From assembly GCA_029242085.1 (NCBI GenBank), contig JAQWUP010000044.1, positions 1-32,321 of the forward strand: a DNA stretch of 32,321 nt. Reading direction: 5' to 3'. The DNA is from Porticoccaceae bacterium (lineage in GTDB: Bacteria; Pseudomonadota; Gammaproteobacteria; Pseudomonadales; Porticoccaceae). Position 1 is the first letter of the stretch, and the number at the start of each line of letters is the position of its first letter. A program made the translations under genes and the position numbers. Positions 15,670 through 25,837 of the stretch are shown here, in pieces. The notes under the pieces are model-generated. The model did not search any database and was not told where the DNA came from. It saw only the letters and a program-made list of their open reading frames with translations.

Positions 15670-17133
15670 CTACTGTTCAATACCACCGACACAGATATAT
15701 TTGATCGCCATATAGTCATCCATCCCGTATTTGGAGCCTTCACGGCCACTGCCGGATTCCTTAATGCCGCCAAAAGGTGCCATCTCATTGGAAATAACAC
15801 CTTCGTTAACACCAATAATGCCGTACTCAAGTTGCTCCGAGACTCTATAGACACGGCCTATATCCCTTGAGTAAAAATAGGCGGCCAAACCAAATTCGGT
15901 ATCATTGGCCATCTGCAGCACTTGCTCTTCGGTTTCAAACTTAAACAATGGGGCTACTGGACCAAAAATTTCCTCAGAGAACACCCGCATATCAGAGCTG
16001 ACATTGGTCAGTATGGTCGGCTCAATAAAGCTGCCGCCCAACTCACTGCGCCCGCCACCCAGAGTCACTGTTGCACCTTTTGCCACTGCATCATCGATAA
16101 ATTCACAGACCCCATTGGCAGCGTTTTCATCGATAAGCGGGCCTATGGAGACCCCCTCTTCGGTGCCGTTGCCAACCTTTAGGCCGCTCACGGCCTCGGC
16201 GAGCTTGGCGCTAAATTCATCGTAAATGCCCGCCTGAATAATCAGGCGATTGGAACAGACACAGGTCTGACCGGCATTGCGATATTTGGAGACCATGGCA
16301 CCCTGAACAGCGGCATCAATATCGGCATCATCGAAGACAATAAATGGCGCATTGCCACCCAACTCCATGGACGTGCGCTTAACAGTTTGCGCGCATTCTG
16401 CCATCAGCTGCTTGCCCACAGGGGTAGATCCCGTAAAGGTCACTTTGCGAACAATTGGATTGCTGGTAATTTCGGCACCAATTTCGGCGGTACGACCAGT
16501 GACTATATTCACCAGTCCCTTTGGAAAACCTGCTCGCTCGGCGAGCTCTATCAGTACCAGCGCAGACAGGGGCGTGGCATTGGCCGGTTTACACACCACC
16601 GCACAGCCCGCGGCAATCGCCGGTGCAATTTTTCTGGTCAGCATGGCATTGGGGAAATTCCATGGGGTAATACAGGCCACCACACCCACTGGCTGCTTGA
16701 TCACCATAATTCGTTTGTCACTGGTGGGGGGGGCAATAATATCGCCATATACGCGCTTGGACTCTTCGCTAAACCACTCGACATAGTTAGCGCCATAGGC
16801 GACTTCACCGCGTGCCTCGGCCAGGGGTTTACCCTGCTCTGCCGTTAAAATCTGAGCCAGATCTTCCTGATGCTGCATCATCAGATTAAACCAGTTGCGC
16901 AGCATTGTCGCGCGCTCTTTAACGGTAGTTTTGGCCCAGGATTTTTGTGCAGCTTCAGCGGCGTTAATCATGCGCCGGGTTTCTGCGGTGCCACATTTGG
17001 CCACAGCGGCGATAGCTTCACCAGTGGCCGGATTGGCCACCGCAACTGTTTCGCCATTGTCGGCATCTACCCATTGGCCATCAATATAGGCCTGAGTTTT
17101 TAGTAGGCTGGGGTCTTTCAATTTAAGCGTCAT
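15670..17133 (-). CDS. gabD: NAD(P)-dependent succinate-semialdehyde dehydrogenase-type aldehyde dehydrogenase
   Basis: A protein of about 487 residues. The ATG at 17133 has GGGAAG five bases upstream and gives the usual GabD length, so the longer in-frame start at 17157 is not preferred. Motifs are those of the ALDH superfamily: [16 protein letters not shown], the NAD-loop FTGSTPVG (about 233-240), general-base glutamate in MELGGNAP (E257) and nucleophile C291 in GQTCVCSN. The second cysteine two residues later (CVC) matches the redox pair known in GabD-type enzymes. It converts succinate semialdehyde to succinate, or a close semialdehyde such as glutarate semialdehyde (DavD). It lies between two class III aminotransferases, as expected for polyamine or GABA breakdown. 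Confidence 0.88.
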   Translation of the reverse strand: MTLKLKDPSLLKTQAYIDGQWVDADNGETVAVANPATGEAIAAVAKCGTAETRRMINAAEAAQKSWAKTTVKERATMLRNWFNLMMQHQEDLAQILTAEQGKPLAEARGEVAYGANYVEWFSEESKRVYGDIIAPPTSDKRIMVIKQPVGVVACITPWNFPNAMLTRKIAPAIAAGCAVVCKPANATPLSALVLIELAERAGFPKGLVNIVTGRTAEIGAEITSNPIVRKVTFTGSTPVGKQLMAECAQTVKRTSMELGGNAPFIVFDDADIDAAVQGAMVSKYRNAGQTCVCSNRLIIQAGIYDEFSAKLAEAVSGLKVGNGTEEGVSIGPLIDENAANGVCEFIDDAVAKGATVTLGGGRSELGGSFIEPTILTNVSSDMRVFSEEIFGPVAPLFKFETEEQVLQMANDTEFGLAAYFYSRDIGRVYRVSEQLEYGIIGVNEGVISNEMAPFGGIKESGSGREGSKYGMDDYMAIKYICVGGIEQ

Positions 17134-17197
17134 TGGACTTCCCGTTTTATCAATCAATACTGTGTTTTAAGGTCACAGCATAGTCGATTTTTGTTTC

Positions 17198-17227
17198 AAT
17201 ATAGAGGTCTTGATGCAATATCAGCAA
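17198..17227 (-). promoter_or_regulatory. Candidate promoter of the gabD-like operon
   Basis: Read on the minus strand, TTGCTG (-35, 17227-17222) and TATATT (-10, 17203-17198) are separated by 18 bases. They lie about 65-90 bases before the ATG at 17133, in the 169-base divergent gap with the DUF2459 gene. The match to sigma-70 boxes is fair, and no operator palindrome stands out. Confidence 0.4.
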
Positions 17228-17302
17228 TACCCATGATTAGGTAGTATCAACGTTGCTTTTCACGTATAACGATTAATCTAACTTTAAATTTTCGCCACTC
17301 AT

Positions 17303-17860
17303 ATGTCGGATTCGCCACTACATTTTATCCGCACCGGTATTCACACTCATCTGGTGCTACCGGCCCCAAGCCTATGCGCTCTGGTACCTCAGTTAAAGGC
17401 GTATTTTGGTGATTACAAATGGCTGCGAATTGGATGGGGTGACTATCATTATTATGGTAATGAACAGCAGACCAAACTAATGGGACTGCGCGCGCTGTTG
17501 CTACCTACATCATCAGTTGTGGCCCTGCTCGGTATTGACGATCTGCAAAACGATCTGGCAGAGAATTCCGTGCTTTACAGTATTGCTATTGATGAGAGGC
17601 TGATGGATTCTATGGCGCTATTTGTCAGCCGCTACTTCAAACTGGATAGTAGCAATCAGCTTACCAAGGTCAGGGAACGTGCCAATGGCGAGCAGTTCTT
17701 CAAATCTCGAGGCGTCTACACCATTGCCAACACCTGCAATAATTGGACTTCTTATGGCCTGCGCACTGCAGGTCTGAATTTAAATCCCCTATTAAATATT
17801 TTCCCCGGTCAGGTAGAGCGCAGCGTTCGCAAAAACGGCTACTTGCCTCTGGATCGTTAG
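17303..17860 (+). CDS. DUF2459 family protein
   Basis: A 185-residue protein with the DUF2459 pattern: an early histidine motif (IHTHLVLP, H14/H16), the aromatic GWGDYHYYG (44-52), and the late TCNNWTSYGLRTAGL (144-158). The Cys and His in these motifs look like a papain/NlpC-P60-type catalytic pair, so a cysteine hydrolase is plausible but unproven. Most family members have an N-terminal membrane anchor or signal; this one has none, and an in-frame stop shortly upstream excludes a longer form. No good ribosome site precedes the ATG. It lies between the gabD-like operon and a second aminotransferase, and nothing in the sequence ties it to amine metabolism. Confidence 0.75.
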   Translation: MSDSPLHFIRTGIHTHLVLPAPSLCALVPQLKAYFGDYKWLRIGWGDYHYYGNEQQTKLMGLRALLLPTSSVVALLGIDDLQNDLAENSVLYSIAIDERLMDSMALFVSRYFKLDSSNQLTKVRERANGEQFFKSRGVYTIANTCNNWTSYGLRTAGLNLNPLLNIFPGQVERSVRKNGYLPLDR

Positions 17861-17950
17861 ATCAACCTTACCCAGTTGAGGGTATTAGCCTTTTTTCTAG
17901 TGATCAGTACCCTGATACCTATTCTTCGATAGTAACCAATTAGGTGCAAT

Positions 17951-19369
17951 ATGACGGTAGTAAATCGCAGCTCTAATATTGATTTTGATCAATATGATAC
18001 CGATGCAATTAATCGGCAAGATAAGGCACATTTTCTTCATCCCTGGCAGATTTTCGATACCTTTGCCGACGAGGGTGCGCTGCCTATAGCCGTCGCTGAT
18101 GGAGCCTATATCTATGATAGCAATGGCACCCGCTATCTAGATGCGGTGGGCGGCCTCTGGTGTACCAATATTGGTATGGGCCGTGAGGAAATGGCCGATG
18201 CCATTGCCGATCAGGTGCGGCAGATGGCCTATGCCAGCCCCTTTGTCGATATGACCAATATTCCCGCTGCGACTCTGGCCGCAAAACTGGCCGAACTGGC
18301 GCCCGGCGATCTCAACCATGTGGCTCTGTCTTGTGGCGGTTCAACAGCCATAGACACAGCCTACCGGATGATTCATTTTTATCAGAACTGTCGGGGCAAG
18401 CAGGACAAAAAACATATTATCTCGCGCGTGAACTCCTACCATGGCTCTACCTATGCCTCTATGTCGATAGGTGGCAAGCCCGGCGATCACCCCCCTGAAT
18501 TTGATTATATTGAGGATACGATTCACCATATTTCCTGCCCTAATTTTTATCGGGCAGAAGCAGATATTAGCGAAGCGGACTTTCTGGCCGCTAAACTTGC
18601 AGAGCTGGAAGAAAAGATTCTTGAAGTCGGGGCAGACAACGTAGCTGCCTTTTTTGCCGAGCCGGTATTTGGTGCCGGTGGGGTTATCGTGCCCCCTGCA
18701 GGCTACCATCGCGGCACTTGGGAAATCTGCCAAAAATACGATGTCCTCTATGTCTCAGACGAGGTAGTTACCGCCTTTGGTCGCCTCGGCCATTGGTTTG
18801 CCTCGAAGGAAGTCTTTGATTTTCAGCCGGATATTATCTGTTCTGCCAAGGGCCTGACCTCTGGCTATCAGCCTCTGGGCGCGACAATTTATTCCAGTAA
18901 GATTCACAATGTGATCAGTGAACTGGGCGAGGGGCGCTGTTTTACCCATGGCTATACCTATTCTGGCCATCCTGTAGCCTGTGCCGCAGCGCTAAAAAAT
19001 ATTGAAATTATGGCGCGCGAAAAACTGCTGCCCCATGTGCAAGACATAGGTCCCTATTTTCAGGCGCAATTAAAAACCTTGGCCGACCTGCCTATTGTGG
19101 GTGACGTGCGCGGTATTGGCCTGATGGCGTGCGTGGAGTTTGTTAAAGACAAAGATTCCAAAACACTGTTTCCGGAAGAGTTAGATATTGGCAAATGGAT
19201 TTCCAATCAGGCGGACAGCAAAGGTCTGATCGTGCGCCCTATCGTCAACCTGAACGTGATGTCACCCCCACTGATAATCAATCGCGAGCAGGTCGACTTT
19301 ATTGTCAGTACCTTGCGCGAAAGTATTCTGGCCTGCATTGAGGATCTAAAACAGCATGGGCATTTGTAG
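17951..19369 (+). CDS. Class III aminotransferase (putrescine/polyamine:pyruvate type)
   Basis: A 472-residue PLP enzyme; AGGTG lies just before the ATG. It has the long N-terminal extension typical of polyamine-pyruvate aminotransferases (HFLHPWQIFDTFADEGALPI), CGGSTAIDTAYRM (128-140), NSYHGSTYASMS, SDEVVTAFGRLGHWFAS (269-285) and the Schiff-base lysine K300 in CSAKGLTSGYQPLGA. These resemble SpuC and taurine/omega-amino acid aminotransferases. With the other aminotransferase and the semialdehyde dehydrogenase it could act in putrescine to GABA to succinate breakdown. It is on the opposite strand from those two and probably separately controlled. Similarity to the gene at 14233 is only family-level, so the two are not a recent duplication. 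Confidence 0.9.
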   Translation: MTVVNRSSNIDFDQYDTDAINRQDKAHFLHPWQIFDTFADEGALPIAVADGAYIYDSNGTRYLDAVGGLWCTNIGMGREEMADAIADQVRQMAYASPFVDMTNIPAATLAAKLAELAPGDLNHVALSCGGSTAIDTAYRMIHFYQNCRGKQDKKHIISRVNSYHGSTYASMSIGGKPGDHPPEFDYIEDTIHHISCPNFYRAEADISEADFLAAKLAELEEKILEVGADNVAAFFAEPVFGAGGVIVPPAGYHRGTWEICQKYDVLYVSDEVVTAFGRLGHWFASKEVFDFQPDIICSAKGLTSGYQPLGATIYSSKIHNVISELGEGRCFTHGYTYSGHPVACAAALKNIEIMAREKLLPHVQDIGPYFQAQLKTLADLPIVGDVRGIGLMACVEFVKDKDSKTLFPEELDIGKWISNQADSKGLIVRPIVNLNVMSPPLIINREQVDFIVSTLRESILACIEDLKQHGHL

Positions 19370-19414
19370 CCGGGCCAAATAAATAGCTACTGGCATTGTA
19401 ATTTCTACGACAGG

Positions 19415-19422
19415 CCCCATCT
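19415..19422 (+). promoter_or_regulatory. Possible sigma-32 (heat shock) -10 box upstream of hslV
   Basis: CCCCATCT is an exact match to the sigma-32 -10 consensus CCCCATNT and lies 41 bases before the hslV ATG, where a heat-shock promoter is expected for hslVU. The -35 is poor: CTGGCA at 19390-19395 resembles CTTGAA only partly, and the spacer is long (19). Confidence 0.4.
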
Positions 19423-19462
19423 CATACCCAAGCAAAGAAATGTTTTAGAGGGTGTAATTAAG

Positions 19463-20008
19463 ATGGAACAATATCGTGGAACAACTATTTTGTCGGTGCG
19501 GCGCAATGGCAAAGTCGTGATTGGTGGTGACGGTCAGGTCAGCTTGGGCAATACCATTATGAAGGGTAATGCTCGCAAGGTGCGCCGCCTGTATAAAGAT
19601 CAGGTGATTGCTGGCTTTGCCGGTGGCACCGCCGATGCATTTACGCTCTTCGAACGCTTTGAAGCCAAGCTTGAACAGCATCAGGGCAATCTCACCAAGG
19701 CTGCGGTTGAGCTGGCTAAAGACTGGCGTACTGACCGTATTCTGCGCAAGCTGGAAGCACTTCTGGCTGTTGCCGATGCTGAGGCCTCGTTAATTATTAC
19801 CGGCAATGGCGATGTTATTCAGCCCGAAGATGACCTCATTGCGATTGGCTCTGGCGGACCCTTTGCCCAGTCAGCGGCCCGTGCACTGCTGGATAATACC
19901 GATATGGGTGCTCGAGATATTGTGGAACAGGGTCTTAAGATCGCTGGCGATATCTGTATCTACACCAACCATAACCGAACTATCGAAGAGCTCGACTCAA
20001 ATACTTAA
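19463..20008 (+). CDS. hslV: ATP-dependent protease HslVU, peptidase subunit
   Basis: A 181-residue threonine peptidase, preceded by AGAGGGTG. The mature catalytic threonine follows a six-residue propeptide ([14 protein letters not shown]). The proteasome-beta-like core is visible in [28 protein letters not shown] and [17 protein letters not shown]. It forms a double hexameric ring that degrades proteins unfolded by HslU in the cytoplasm. hslU follows after 32 bases. Confidence 0.97.
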   Translation: MEQYRGTTILSVRRNGKVVIGGDGQVSLGNTIMKGNARKVRRLYKDQVIAGFAGGTADAFTLFERFEAKLEQHQGNLTKAAVELAKDWRTDRILRKLEALLAVADAEASLIITGNGDVIQPEDDLIAIGSGGPFAQSAARALLDNTDMGARDIVEQGLKIAGDICIYTNHNRTIEELDSNT

Positions 20009-20040
20009 GCGTCTGCCTATTAGAGCAGCTAGGAATTCTT

Positions 20041-21369
20041 ATGTCTCAAATGACTCCCCGTGAAATTGTTCACGAGCTCAACCGCCATATTATTGGGCAA
20101 GATGATGCCAAGCGCGCTGTGGCCATTGCTCTGCGCAATCGCTGGCGCCGGTCGCAGCTCGACGTCGAGATGCGCAATGAGGTAACGCCCAAGAATATCT
20201 TGATGATTGGCCCCACCGGTGTGGGTAAAACCGAAATTGCGCGCCGGCTGGCGCGCTTGGCCAATGCACCCTTTGTTAAAGTCGAAGCCACTAAGTTTAC
20301 CGAGGTAGGCTATGTGGGTAAGGATGTTGAATCTATTATTCGCGATCTCGTTGAGACCTCAGTTAAGCAGCATCGTGAACTAGAGATGACCAAAGTCGCT
20401 CAGCGCGCTATGGACGCGGCCGAAGAGCGTGTCTTGGATGCCCTGCTGCCCGCGGCACGCGGTGCTGATTCCGCTGATGATAAAGACACCAGCACGCGGC
20501 AGATCTTCCGTAAAAAACTCCGAGAAGGCGCGCTTAACGATAAGGAAATTGAGATTGAACTCAGCCAAACCCCAGTCGGCGTAGAAATTATGGCCCCCCC
20601 TGGTATGGAGGAGATGACATCGCAGCTGCAGGGTATGTTTAGCAGCATGGGTAAGAATAGAACTGCCCCACGCAAGGTCACTGTCGCAGAAGCTCTTAAA
20701 CACCTCAAGGATGAAGAGGCCGCCAAACTGGTCAATGAAGAGGAAATCAAAGCCGGTGCCATAGAGGCGGCAGAGCAAAATGGTATTGTCTTTCTCGATG
20801 AGATCGACAAAGTCTGTCGCCGCGGCGAGGCCAGTGGTGCCGATGTTTCTCGGGAAGGTGTGCAGCGCGATCTACTGCCATTAATTGAAGGCAGCACAGT
20901 GTCGACCAAATACGGCATGATCAAAACAGACCATATTCTATTTATTGCCTCTGGTGCCTTTCACCTTGCCAAACCCTCTGATCTAATCCCAGAACTGCAG
21001 GGCCGACTACCTATTCGCGTGGAGCTCAATGCTCTCGAAATTGGTGATCTGGAACGTATTCTCACCGAGCCCAAGGCCTCGTTGACCAAGCAGTATATGG
21101 GCCTGATGGCCACCGAAGGCTTAATTATTGAGTTTACCGAGGACGGTGTGCGACGCATGGCTGAGATAGCTTTTGAGGTTAATGAGGGTACAGAGAATAT
21201 TGGTGCCCGTCGTCTACACACTATTTTGGAGCGTCTGCTTGAGGAGATTTCTTTTGATGCCTCAGATCTCGGTGCCAAAGGTGAAACCATCTCCGTGGAT
21301 GCCGCCTTTGTTGAGAAGCATCTGGGTGAGTTGGCGAGCAATGAAGATCTAACTCGATTTATTCTGTAG
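20041..21369 (+). CDS. hslU: ATP-dependent protease HslVU, AAA+ unfoldase subunit
   Basis: A 442-residue AAA+ protein of the usual HslU length. It starts [17 protein letters not shown] and has Walker A GPTGVGKT at 57-64, the I-domain insert in the middle, Walker B FLDEIDK (about 253-259), the sensor region FIASGAFH and ends with the conserved C-terminal DLTRFIL, which docks into HslV. It unfolds substrates such as damaged proteins and feeds them to HslV. It is in one operon with hslV and the DUF971 gene 9 bases downstream. Confidence 0.97.
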   Translation: MSQMTPREIVHELNRHIIGQDDAKRAVAIALRNRWRRSQLDVEMRNEVTPKNILMIGPTGVGKTEIARRLARLANAPFVKVEATKFTEVGYVGKDVESIIRDLVETSVKQHRELEMTKVAQRAMDAAEERVLDALLPAARGADSADDKDTSTRQIFRKKLREGALNDKEIEIELSQTPVGVEIMAPPGMEEMTSQLQGMFSSMGKNRTAPRKVTVAEALKHLKDEEAAKLVNEEEIKAGAIEAAEQNGIVFLDEIDKVCRRGEASGADVSREGVQRDLLPLIEGSTVSTKYGMIKTDHILFIASGAFHLAKPSDLIPELQGRLPIRVELNALEIGDLERILTEPKASLTKQYMGLMATEGLIIEFTEDGVRRMAEIAFEVNEGTENIGARRLHTILERLLEEISFDASDLGAKGETISVDAAFVEKHLGELASNEDLTRFIL

Positions 21370-21378
21370 TGCCTTACT

Positions 21379-21768
21379 ATGAGCTTTGATATGCCTGTTC
21401 CCAGCCGCATCGTCGTCAATGAATCTAAAAATGCCCTGCATATGGAATATCAGGGGGATGTGCGTTTTCAACTGCCAGCCGAGTACCTGCGCGTTTTTTC
21501 CCCTAGCGCGGAGGTGCGCGGCCACGGCAAAGGTCAGGAAGTCCTGCAGACCGGCAAGCGCCATGTAGGTATTAGCGGGCTGGAGCAATCTGGCAACTAC
21601 GCGATTCGCATTACCTTTAGCGACGGCCATGATAGCGGCATCTTCTCCTGGGACTACCTGTTTGAATTGGGCTCTAACCAAACCGATAACTGGGCCGACT
21701 ACCTGCAAAAACTGCACGCCGCTGGAGCATCGCGGGATCCCGATGTTCAGGTGGTTAAACTCTCCTAA
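21379..21768 (+). CDS. DUF971 domain protein (gamma-butyrobetaine hydroxylase N-terminal-like)
   Basis: A 129-residue single-domain protein with the DUF971 layout: an N-terminal strand pair (RIVVNESKNALHMEY), LPAEYLRVFSPSAEVRGHG, and GNYAIRITFSDGHDSGIFSWDYLFELG. The same domain forms the N-terminus of gamma-butyrobetaine hydroxylase; stand-alone forms are linked by context to iron-sulfur protein handling (ApbC/Mrp fusions). The usual Zn-type cysteines are not evident here. It starts 9 bases after hslU and is likely co-transcribed with hslVU, an arrangement common in pseudomonads and relatives. Confidence 0.88.
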   Translation: MSFDMPVPSRIVVNESKNALHMEYQGDVRFQLPAEYLRVFSPSAEVRGHGKGQEVLQTGKRHVGISGLEQSGNYAIRITFSDGHDSGIFSWDYLFELGSNQTDNWADYLQKLHAAGASRDPDVQVVKLS

Positions 21769-21771
21769 AAA

Positions 21772-21801
21772 TTCCCTTAATAGCCCCAGTGCCGCTACAA
21801 T
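21772..21801 (+). promoter_or_regulatory. Candidate sigma-70 promoter for the ubiE operon
   Basis: TACAAT (21796-21801) makes a good -10 about 33 bases before the ubiE ATG; TTCCCT (21772-21777) is a weak -35 at 18-base spacing. It occupies the only gap larger than 60 bases between the hslVU genes and the ubi genes. Confidence 0.35.
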
Positions 21802-21833
21802 AGGTCGCTGAATTTACGGAGAAAGCTGCACCA

Positions 21834-22580
21834 ATGTCAGACAAAACAACGCACTTTGGTTATAAAACCGTCAATGTTGAAGAAAAGGCCGACAAAGTCG
21901 CCGAGGTCTTCCACTCCGTAGCTGCTAAATACGACCTTATGAATGATCTTATGTCGGGTGGCGTACATCGGCTGTGGAAGCGCGTCACCATTGAGATGTC
22001 TGGTGTGCGCCGCGGCAATAAGGTGCTCGACATTGCTGGCGGCACCGGCGATCTAACGGCCAAATTTTCCCGCATTGTCGGCCCTGAGGGTGCGGTGGTG
22101 TTAGCTGATATAAATGATTCGATGCTCAAGGTTGGCCGTGACCGTTTAATCGATCGCGGCGTGGTCACCAATGTAACTTTCTCTCAGGCCGACGCTCAGC
22201 ATCTGCCGTTTCCCGACAATACCTTTGATGTTATTACCATAGCCTTTGGCCTGCGTAATATTACCGACAAAGACTTGGCACTGCGCTCTATGCTGCGAGT
22301 TTTGAAGCCCGGGGGGCGCCTGTTGGTACTGGAATTTTCTAAGCCCGGCAACCCCTTGCTATCAAAGGTATACGACACCTATTCATTCAGCATACTGCCC
22401 AAGCTGGGCAAGCTGTTCGCAGACGACGCCGATAGCTATCAGTACCTGGCCGAGTCAATTCGCATGCACCCAGATCAGCAGACATTGCAAACCATGATGG
22501 ATGATGCTGGTTTTGCCAACACCGACTTCCATAATATGACCGGCGGTGTGGTTGCCCTGCACCGAGGAGTAAAGCCCTAG
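21834..22580 (+). CDS. ubiE: Ubiquinone/menaquinone biosynthesis C-methyltransferase
   Basis: A 248-residue SAM-dependent methyltransferase. The UbiE/COQ5 signatures are complete: [22 protein letters not shown] at the start, [18 protein letters not shown], the SAM motif [12 protein letters not shown] (64-75), the second signature [12 protein letters not shown], and [10 protein letters not shown]. It adds the C-methyl group to the demethylated quinol intermediate in ubiquinone (and, where present, menaquinone) synthesis. It overlaps the ubiJ start by one base and leads the ubiE-ubiJ-ubiB set. Confidence 0.97.
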   Translation: MSDKTTHFGYKTVNVEEKADKVAEVFHSVAAKYDLMNDLMSGGVHRLWKRVTIEMSGVRRGNKVLDIAGGTGDLTAKFSRIVGPEGAVVLADINDSMLKVGRDRLIDRGVVTNVTFSQADAQHLPFPDNTFDVITIAFGLRNITDKDLALRSMLRVLKPGGRLLVLEFSKPGNPLLSKVYDTYSFSILPKLGKLFADDADSYQYLAESIRMHPDQQTLQTMMDDAGFANTDFHNMTGGVVALHRGVKP

Positions 22581-23218
22581 TGTTATTTACGGCGTTACAG
22601 TCAACGGCACTGGAGGGCGTTGAACAGCTGATCAATGGGGCATTGAAATATGACCCTGCCTCGAGCCGAGGTTTGGCCGCGCTTCAAGGTCAGATTATTT
22701 TACTCGACAGCAGCATGCCGCCGCTGTCTATCGCTCTTGAGCCCACCGCTGACGGCATTCTGTTACACAATAATTGGCAGGACAATGCCAGCATCACCAT
22801 AGAGGGGACCCTTGTTTCTATCGCTAGCATGGCGCTGAATTCTAGCGACACGAAGTCGCTATCCGGCACCGGGGTGAATGTTAGTGGCGATCTGGAAACC
22901 TTGCGCCAGCTCAATATTATTATGGCTAACCTAGATATAGACTGGGAAGCAGCGCTGGCGGAATTATTCGGCGATGTTGCAGCACATATTTTCTGTTCCA
23001 CTATCCGCAACTCCGCGGAGTTTCGCGCCAGCACTGCACAGCGTGCCAAGACGACTCTAGTGGATGTTGCTCAGAATCAGTGGCAGCTGACGCCAGATCG
23101 TGCTGAGTTCGAACAGTTTGTGCAGCAGGTGCGCAGTATAACCACTGACACAGATCGTCTTGCCGCACGGGTTGAACGATTGCGCAAGTTACTCCCCACT
23201 AGAGGCCTGAGCCAGTGA
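22580..23218 (+). CDS. ubiJ: Ubiquinone biosynthesis accessory factor UbiJ (SCP2 domain)
   Basis: A 212-residue protein starting with GTG at 22580, sharing one base with the ubiE stop. The N-terminal two thirds fit the SCP2 lipid-binding fold ([20 protein letters not shown], then a strand series and [18 protein letters not shown]). The C-terminal part is a helical tail ending in a predicted coiled-coil. UbiJ and UbiK organise the soluble Ubi complex and bind ubiquinone intermediates. Sequence in this family is poorly conserved; the call rests largely on the fixed position between ubiE and ubiB. Confidence 0.88.
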   Translation: MLFTALQSTALEGVEQLINGALKYDPASSRGLAALQGQIILLDSSMPPLSIALEPTADGILLHNNWQDNASITIEGTLVSIASMALNSSDTKSLSGTGVNVSGDLETLRQLNIIMANLDIDWEAALAELFGDVAAHIFCSTIRNSAEFRASTAQRAKTTLVDVAQNQWQLTPDRAEFEQFVQQVRSITTDTDRLAARVERLRKLLPTRGLSQ

Positions 23219-24825
23219 TGAGACTTCGCCGCCTGAGTAAAATAATGCGCGTCGCGGGTAAATACCGCCTCGATGCTCTGCTGGACAAAAGCCAGTTACC
23301 ACTGAGCCTGCGTCTGCTGTTGGCGCCAGCGGTACTATTTGGTTCCAGCGACAATAAAGGCAGCCGCGGTGAACGCCTGCGCAAAGCGATGGAAGAGCTG
23401 GGCCCTATCTTTATTAAATTCGGTCAGTTGCTGTCGACCCGACCTGATCTGGTTGCAGACGATATTTGCTCCGAGCTGGCCAAGCTACAGGATAACGTAC
23501 CGCCCTTTTCATCTGCCCTGTTTAAGAAGAATATCGAGGCAGCTCTCGGCGCTAGCGTCGATGATGTATTTAAAAGCTTTGAGCCTGACCCTCTGGCCTC
23601 GGCCTCTATTGCCCAGGTCCATGGCGCTGTTCTAGCTGACGGCACCCAGGTGGTCGTGAAAGCCGTCAGACCCGGCATTGAAAAAACCATCCGCAAAGAT
23701 ATCGCTCTGATGTACACAATGGCGCGGCTATTGGCTAAATACAGTGAAGATGGTCGCCGTCTGCACCCAGTAGAGGTTGTCAAAGACTATGACCATGTCA
23801 TTCTTGAAGAGCTAAACCTGCAGTCCGAGGGCGCCAATGCGTCACTGCTGCGCAATAACTTCGAAAATTCACCACTGCTGTATGTGCCAAAAATTTTCTG
23901 GTCTCACTCCAACCAGAATGTATTGGTGATGGAGCGTATATACGGCATTCCCGTGTCCAGTATCAGTGAGATGAAAGCCGCTGGTGTCGATATGCAGGTA
24001 CTTGCCGAGCGCGGTGTTGAGATATTTTTTACTCAGGTATTTGACGATAATTTCTTCCATGCCGATATGCATCCCGGCAATGTATTTGTCGATATCAACA
24101 ACCCTAAGCAGCCCTCTTATCAGGCGCTGGACTGCGCTATTATGGGTTCATTATCCAGTGCTGATCAGTTCTATATAGCGCGCAATTTACTGGCGATATT
24201 TAATCGCGATTATCGCCAGGTGGCTGAGTTACATATTCGCTCTGGGTGGGTGGCTGCAGATACTCCGGTAAATGAATTTACTGGCGCTATCCGCTCGGTT
24301 TGCGAACCGATTTTTCAGCGTCCTCTGGATGAAATATCACTGGGTCATATTCTTATCAGCCTGTTTGATACAGCGCGCCGCTTCAACATGGAAGTGCAGC
24401 CCTCTCTGGTATTGCTGCAAAAGACCCTACTCAATATCGAAGGTCTGGGACGTCAGCTCTATCCCCAACTGGACCTATGGACTACGGCAAAACCATTTTT
24501 GGAGAAATGGCTTAAAAAGCGCTATTCCCCTAAAAGTGTGATCAAACAGATGAAACGCCATATTCCCGACTGGTTGGAATATCTGCCACAGATACCGCCG
24601 CTTATTTATGATGCCCTGCAAAACAGGGAGACGGGCCATAATGTACCTGCGCCTGCTGAGCCTGCGCCCAGTCAATCAAGAAAATTAAGCGGTCACATTG
24701 GCGCCGCTGTAGTCGGTGTTGGCGTGGGGCTGGTCTTCCCCCACTGGGCAGAGCCAATAGCACAGTTGCCCGGCAGCAGCTTTATTCTAGCTGCTATAGG
24801 CCTGCTAATACTTCTGCTGCGCTAG
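23218..24825 (+). CDS. ubiB: Ubiquinone biosynthesis atypical kinase/ATPase UbiB
   Basis: A 535-residue ABC1/ADCK-family protein. The ATG at 23218 overlaps the ubiJ stop (TGATG); a GTG one codon earlier is less likely. It has the family KxGQ motif ([12 protein letters not shown], starting at about residue 67), an Ala-rich nucleotide loop ([10 protein letters not shown]), VVKAVRPG, the LNLQSEGAN motif, and [12 protein letters not shown] for metal binding. Two C-terminal membrane helices follow a proline-rich linker (about 490-530). It supports ubiquinone synthesis at the inner membrane by an ATPase activity thought to extract lipid intermediates. Length agrees with E. coli UbiB. Confidence 0.96.
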   Translation: MRLRRLSKIMRVAGKYRLDALLDKSQLPLSLRLLLAPAVLFGSSDNKGSRGERLRKAMEELGPIFIKFGQLLSTRPDLVADDICSELAKLQDNVPPFSSALFKKNIEAALGASVDDVFKSFEPDPLASASIAQVHGAVLADGTQVVVKAVRPGIEKTIRKDIALMYTMARLLAKYSEDGRRLHPVEVVKDYDHVILEELNLQSEGANASLLRNNFENSPLLYVPKIFWSHSNQNVLVMERIYGIPVSSISEMKAAGVDMQVLAERGVEIFFTQVFDDNFFHADMHPGNVFVDINNPKQPSYQALDCAIMGSLSSADQFYIARNLLAIFNRDYRQVAELHIRSGWVAADTPVNEFTGAIRSVCEPIFQRPLDEISLGHILISLFDTARRFNMEVQPSLVLLQKTLLNIEGLGRQLYPQLDLWTTAKPFLEKWLKKRYSPKSVIKQMKRHIPDWLEYLPQIPPLIYDALQNRETGHNVPAPAEPAPSQSRKLSGHIGAAVVGVGVGLVFPHWAEPIAQLPGSSFILAAIGLLILLLR

Positions 24826-24832
24826 TTGGGTT

Positions 24833-25258
24833 ATGATGCGAACTTCAGATAAAGATTGGAAAACGGACCCAGTTGTAATGAGCTATCTTGACGATATTCT
24901 TTGGAACAACGACGGACTGGCTCCTGCGATAGCGCAGGATGCCGAGACCGGCGTGATCCTCATGGTCGCCTGGATGAATCGCGAAGCACTGCAGCTTACC
25001 GTAGCTGAAAACCGTGCCGTATACTGGTCGCGCTCACGTCAAAAGTTATGGCGCAAAGGTGAAGAGTCGGGAAATGTGCAGCAACTTAGAGAGCTGCGCA
25101 TCGACTGCGATAAGGACGTTATTATGATGCAGGTCGAACAGGTCGGCGGCATTGCCTGTCACACTGGCCGCGTATCCTGCTTCTATCGAGTATTTAAAGA
25201 TGGCCAGTGGATCGACGTAGATCCCGTTATCAAGAACCCTAGGGAACTCTATCAATGA
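24833..25258 (+). CDS. hisI: Phosphoribosyl-AMP cyclohydrolase
   Basis: A 141-residue protein carrying all the HisI motifs: [12 protein letters not shown], the [18 protein letters not shown] block, [13 protein letters not shown] and [11 protein letters not shown], whose cysteines bind zinc and whose aspartates bind magnesium. It opens the purine ring of phosphoribosyl-AMP in the third step of histidine synthesis. HisI and HisE are separate polypeptides here, as in pseudomonads, rather than the fused HisIE of enterics. Its end overlaps hisE by four bases (ATGA). Confidence 0.96.
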   Translation: MMRTSDKDWKTDPVVMSYLDDILWNNDGLAPAIAQDAETGVILMVAWMNREALQLTVAENRAVYWSRSRQKLWRKGEESGNVQQLRELRIDCDKDVIMMQVEQVGGIACHTGRVSCFYRVFKDGQWIDVDPVIKNPRELYQ

Positions 25259-25584
25259 GCGATACAGTTTTAAGCCAGCTAGCCAGAGTACTCGAAGCGC
25301 GCAAGCACTCCTCAGCGGATGATTCCTACGTCTCGAGCCTGCACCATAAAGGATTAAATAAGATTCTTGAAAAAGTGGGCGAGGAGTCTATTGAAACTAT
25401 TCTGGCAGCTCGTGATGCCGAGGTAAGTGGTAACAATGACAAGTTAATTTATGAAACTGCAGATCTTTGGTTTCATACTCTGGTTATGCTGTCCCACCTC
25501 GGCGAAGATGCTGACGCGGTACTCTGTGAACTTGAACGAAGATTTGATTTATCTGGCCTTGAAGAAAAGGCACAAAGGAAATAA
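25255..25584 (+). CDS. hisE: Phosphoribosyl-ATP pyrophosphatase
   Basis: A 109-residue all-helical MazG-like pyrophosphatase, translationally coupled to hisI through ATGA. It shows the expected [29 protein letters not shown] and [16 protein letters not shown] segments, which hold the Glu/Asp magnesium ligands (EKVGEE and ETADL). It removes pyrophosphate from phosphoribosyl-ATP, the second step of histidine synthesis. Confidence 0.95.
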   Translation: MSDTVLSQLARVLEARKHSSADDSYVSSLHHKGLNKILEKVGEESIETILAARDAEVSGNNDKLIYETADLWFHTLVMLSHLGEDADAVLCELERRFDLSGLEEKAQRK

Positions 25585-25624
25585 AAATAATAATTTAGTT
25601 TAATTTTAAAATAGGAGAGAAATC

Positions 25625-25834
25625 GTGGGTTTTGGATGGCAAGAATTATTAATTATTCTGGTAATTGTGGCACTGATTTTTGGCACTAAAAAATTACGCA
25701 GTATTGGTTCTGATCTAGGTGGTGCGGTTAAGGGCTTTAAAGACTCTGTATCCAGCGATCCTGCAGGCGAAGATGATACTGCTGGTAAAGAGTCGTCTGA
25801 AGAGTCAGGCGAGAAAAAAGACGCTGCCGAATAA
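25625..25834 (+). CDS. tatA: Sec-independent translocase subunit TatA
   Basis: A 69-residue protein starting with GTG at 25625 behind an AGGAGA site. It has an N-terminal membrane helix ([13 protein letters not shown]), the [21 protein letters not shown] hinge and amphipathic helix typical of TatA, and an acidic, disordered C-terminus. It oligomerises to form the Tat export path for folded proteins. tatB follows after three bases. Confidence 0.96.
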   Translation: MGFGWQELLIILVIVALIFGTKKLRSIGSDLGGAVKGFKDSVSSDPAGEDDTAGKESSEESGEKKDAAE

Positions 25835-25837
25835 ACC

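Noticed and set aside
16352-16848. Two plus-strand frames of 144 and 153 codons opposite the aldehyde dehydrogenase
   Set aside because: Antisense shadows of a clearly recognised ALDH gene; no domain, no ribosome site and low-complexity translation.
17861-17900. Terminator after the DUF2459 gene
   Set aside because: TACCC/GGGTA gives only a 5-bp stem and the T-run begins about six bases later, too weak to call.
20380-21419. Long minus-strand frames opposite hslU
   Set aside because: Shadow frames caused by codon bias in hslU; Ser/Arg-rich translations with no family resemblance.
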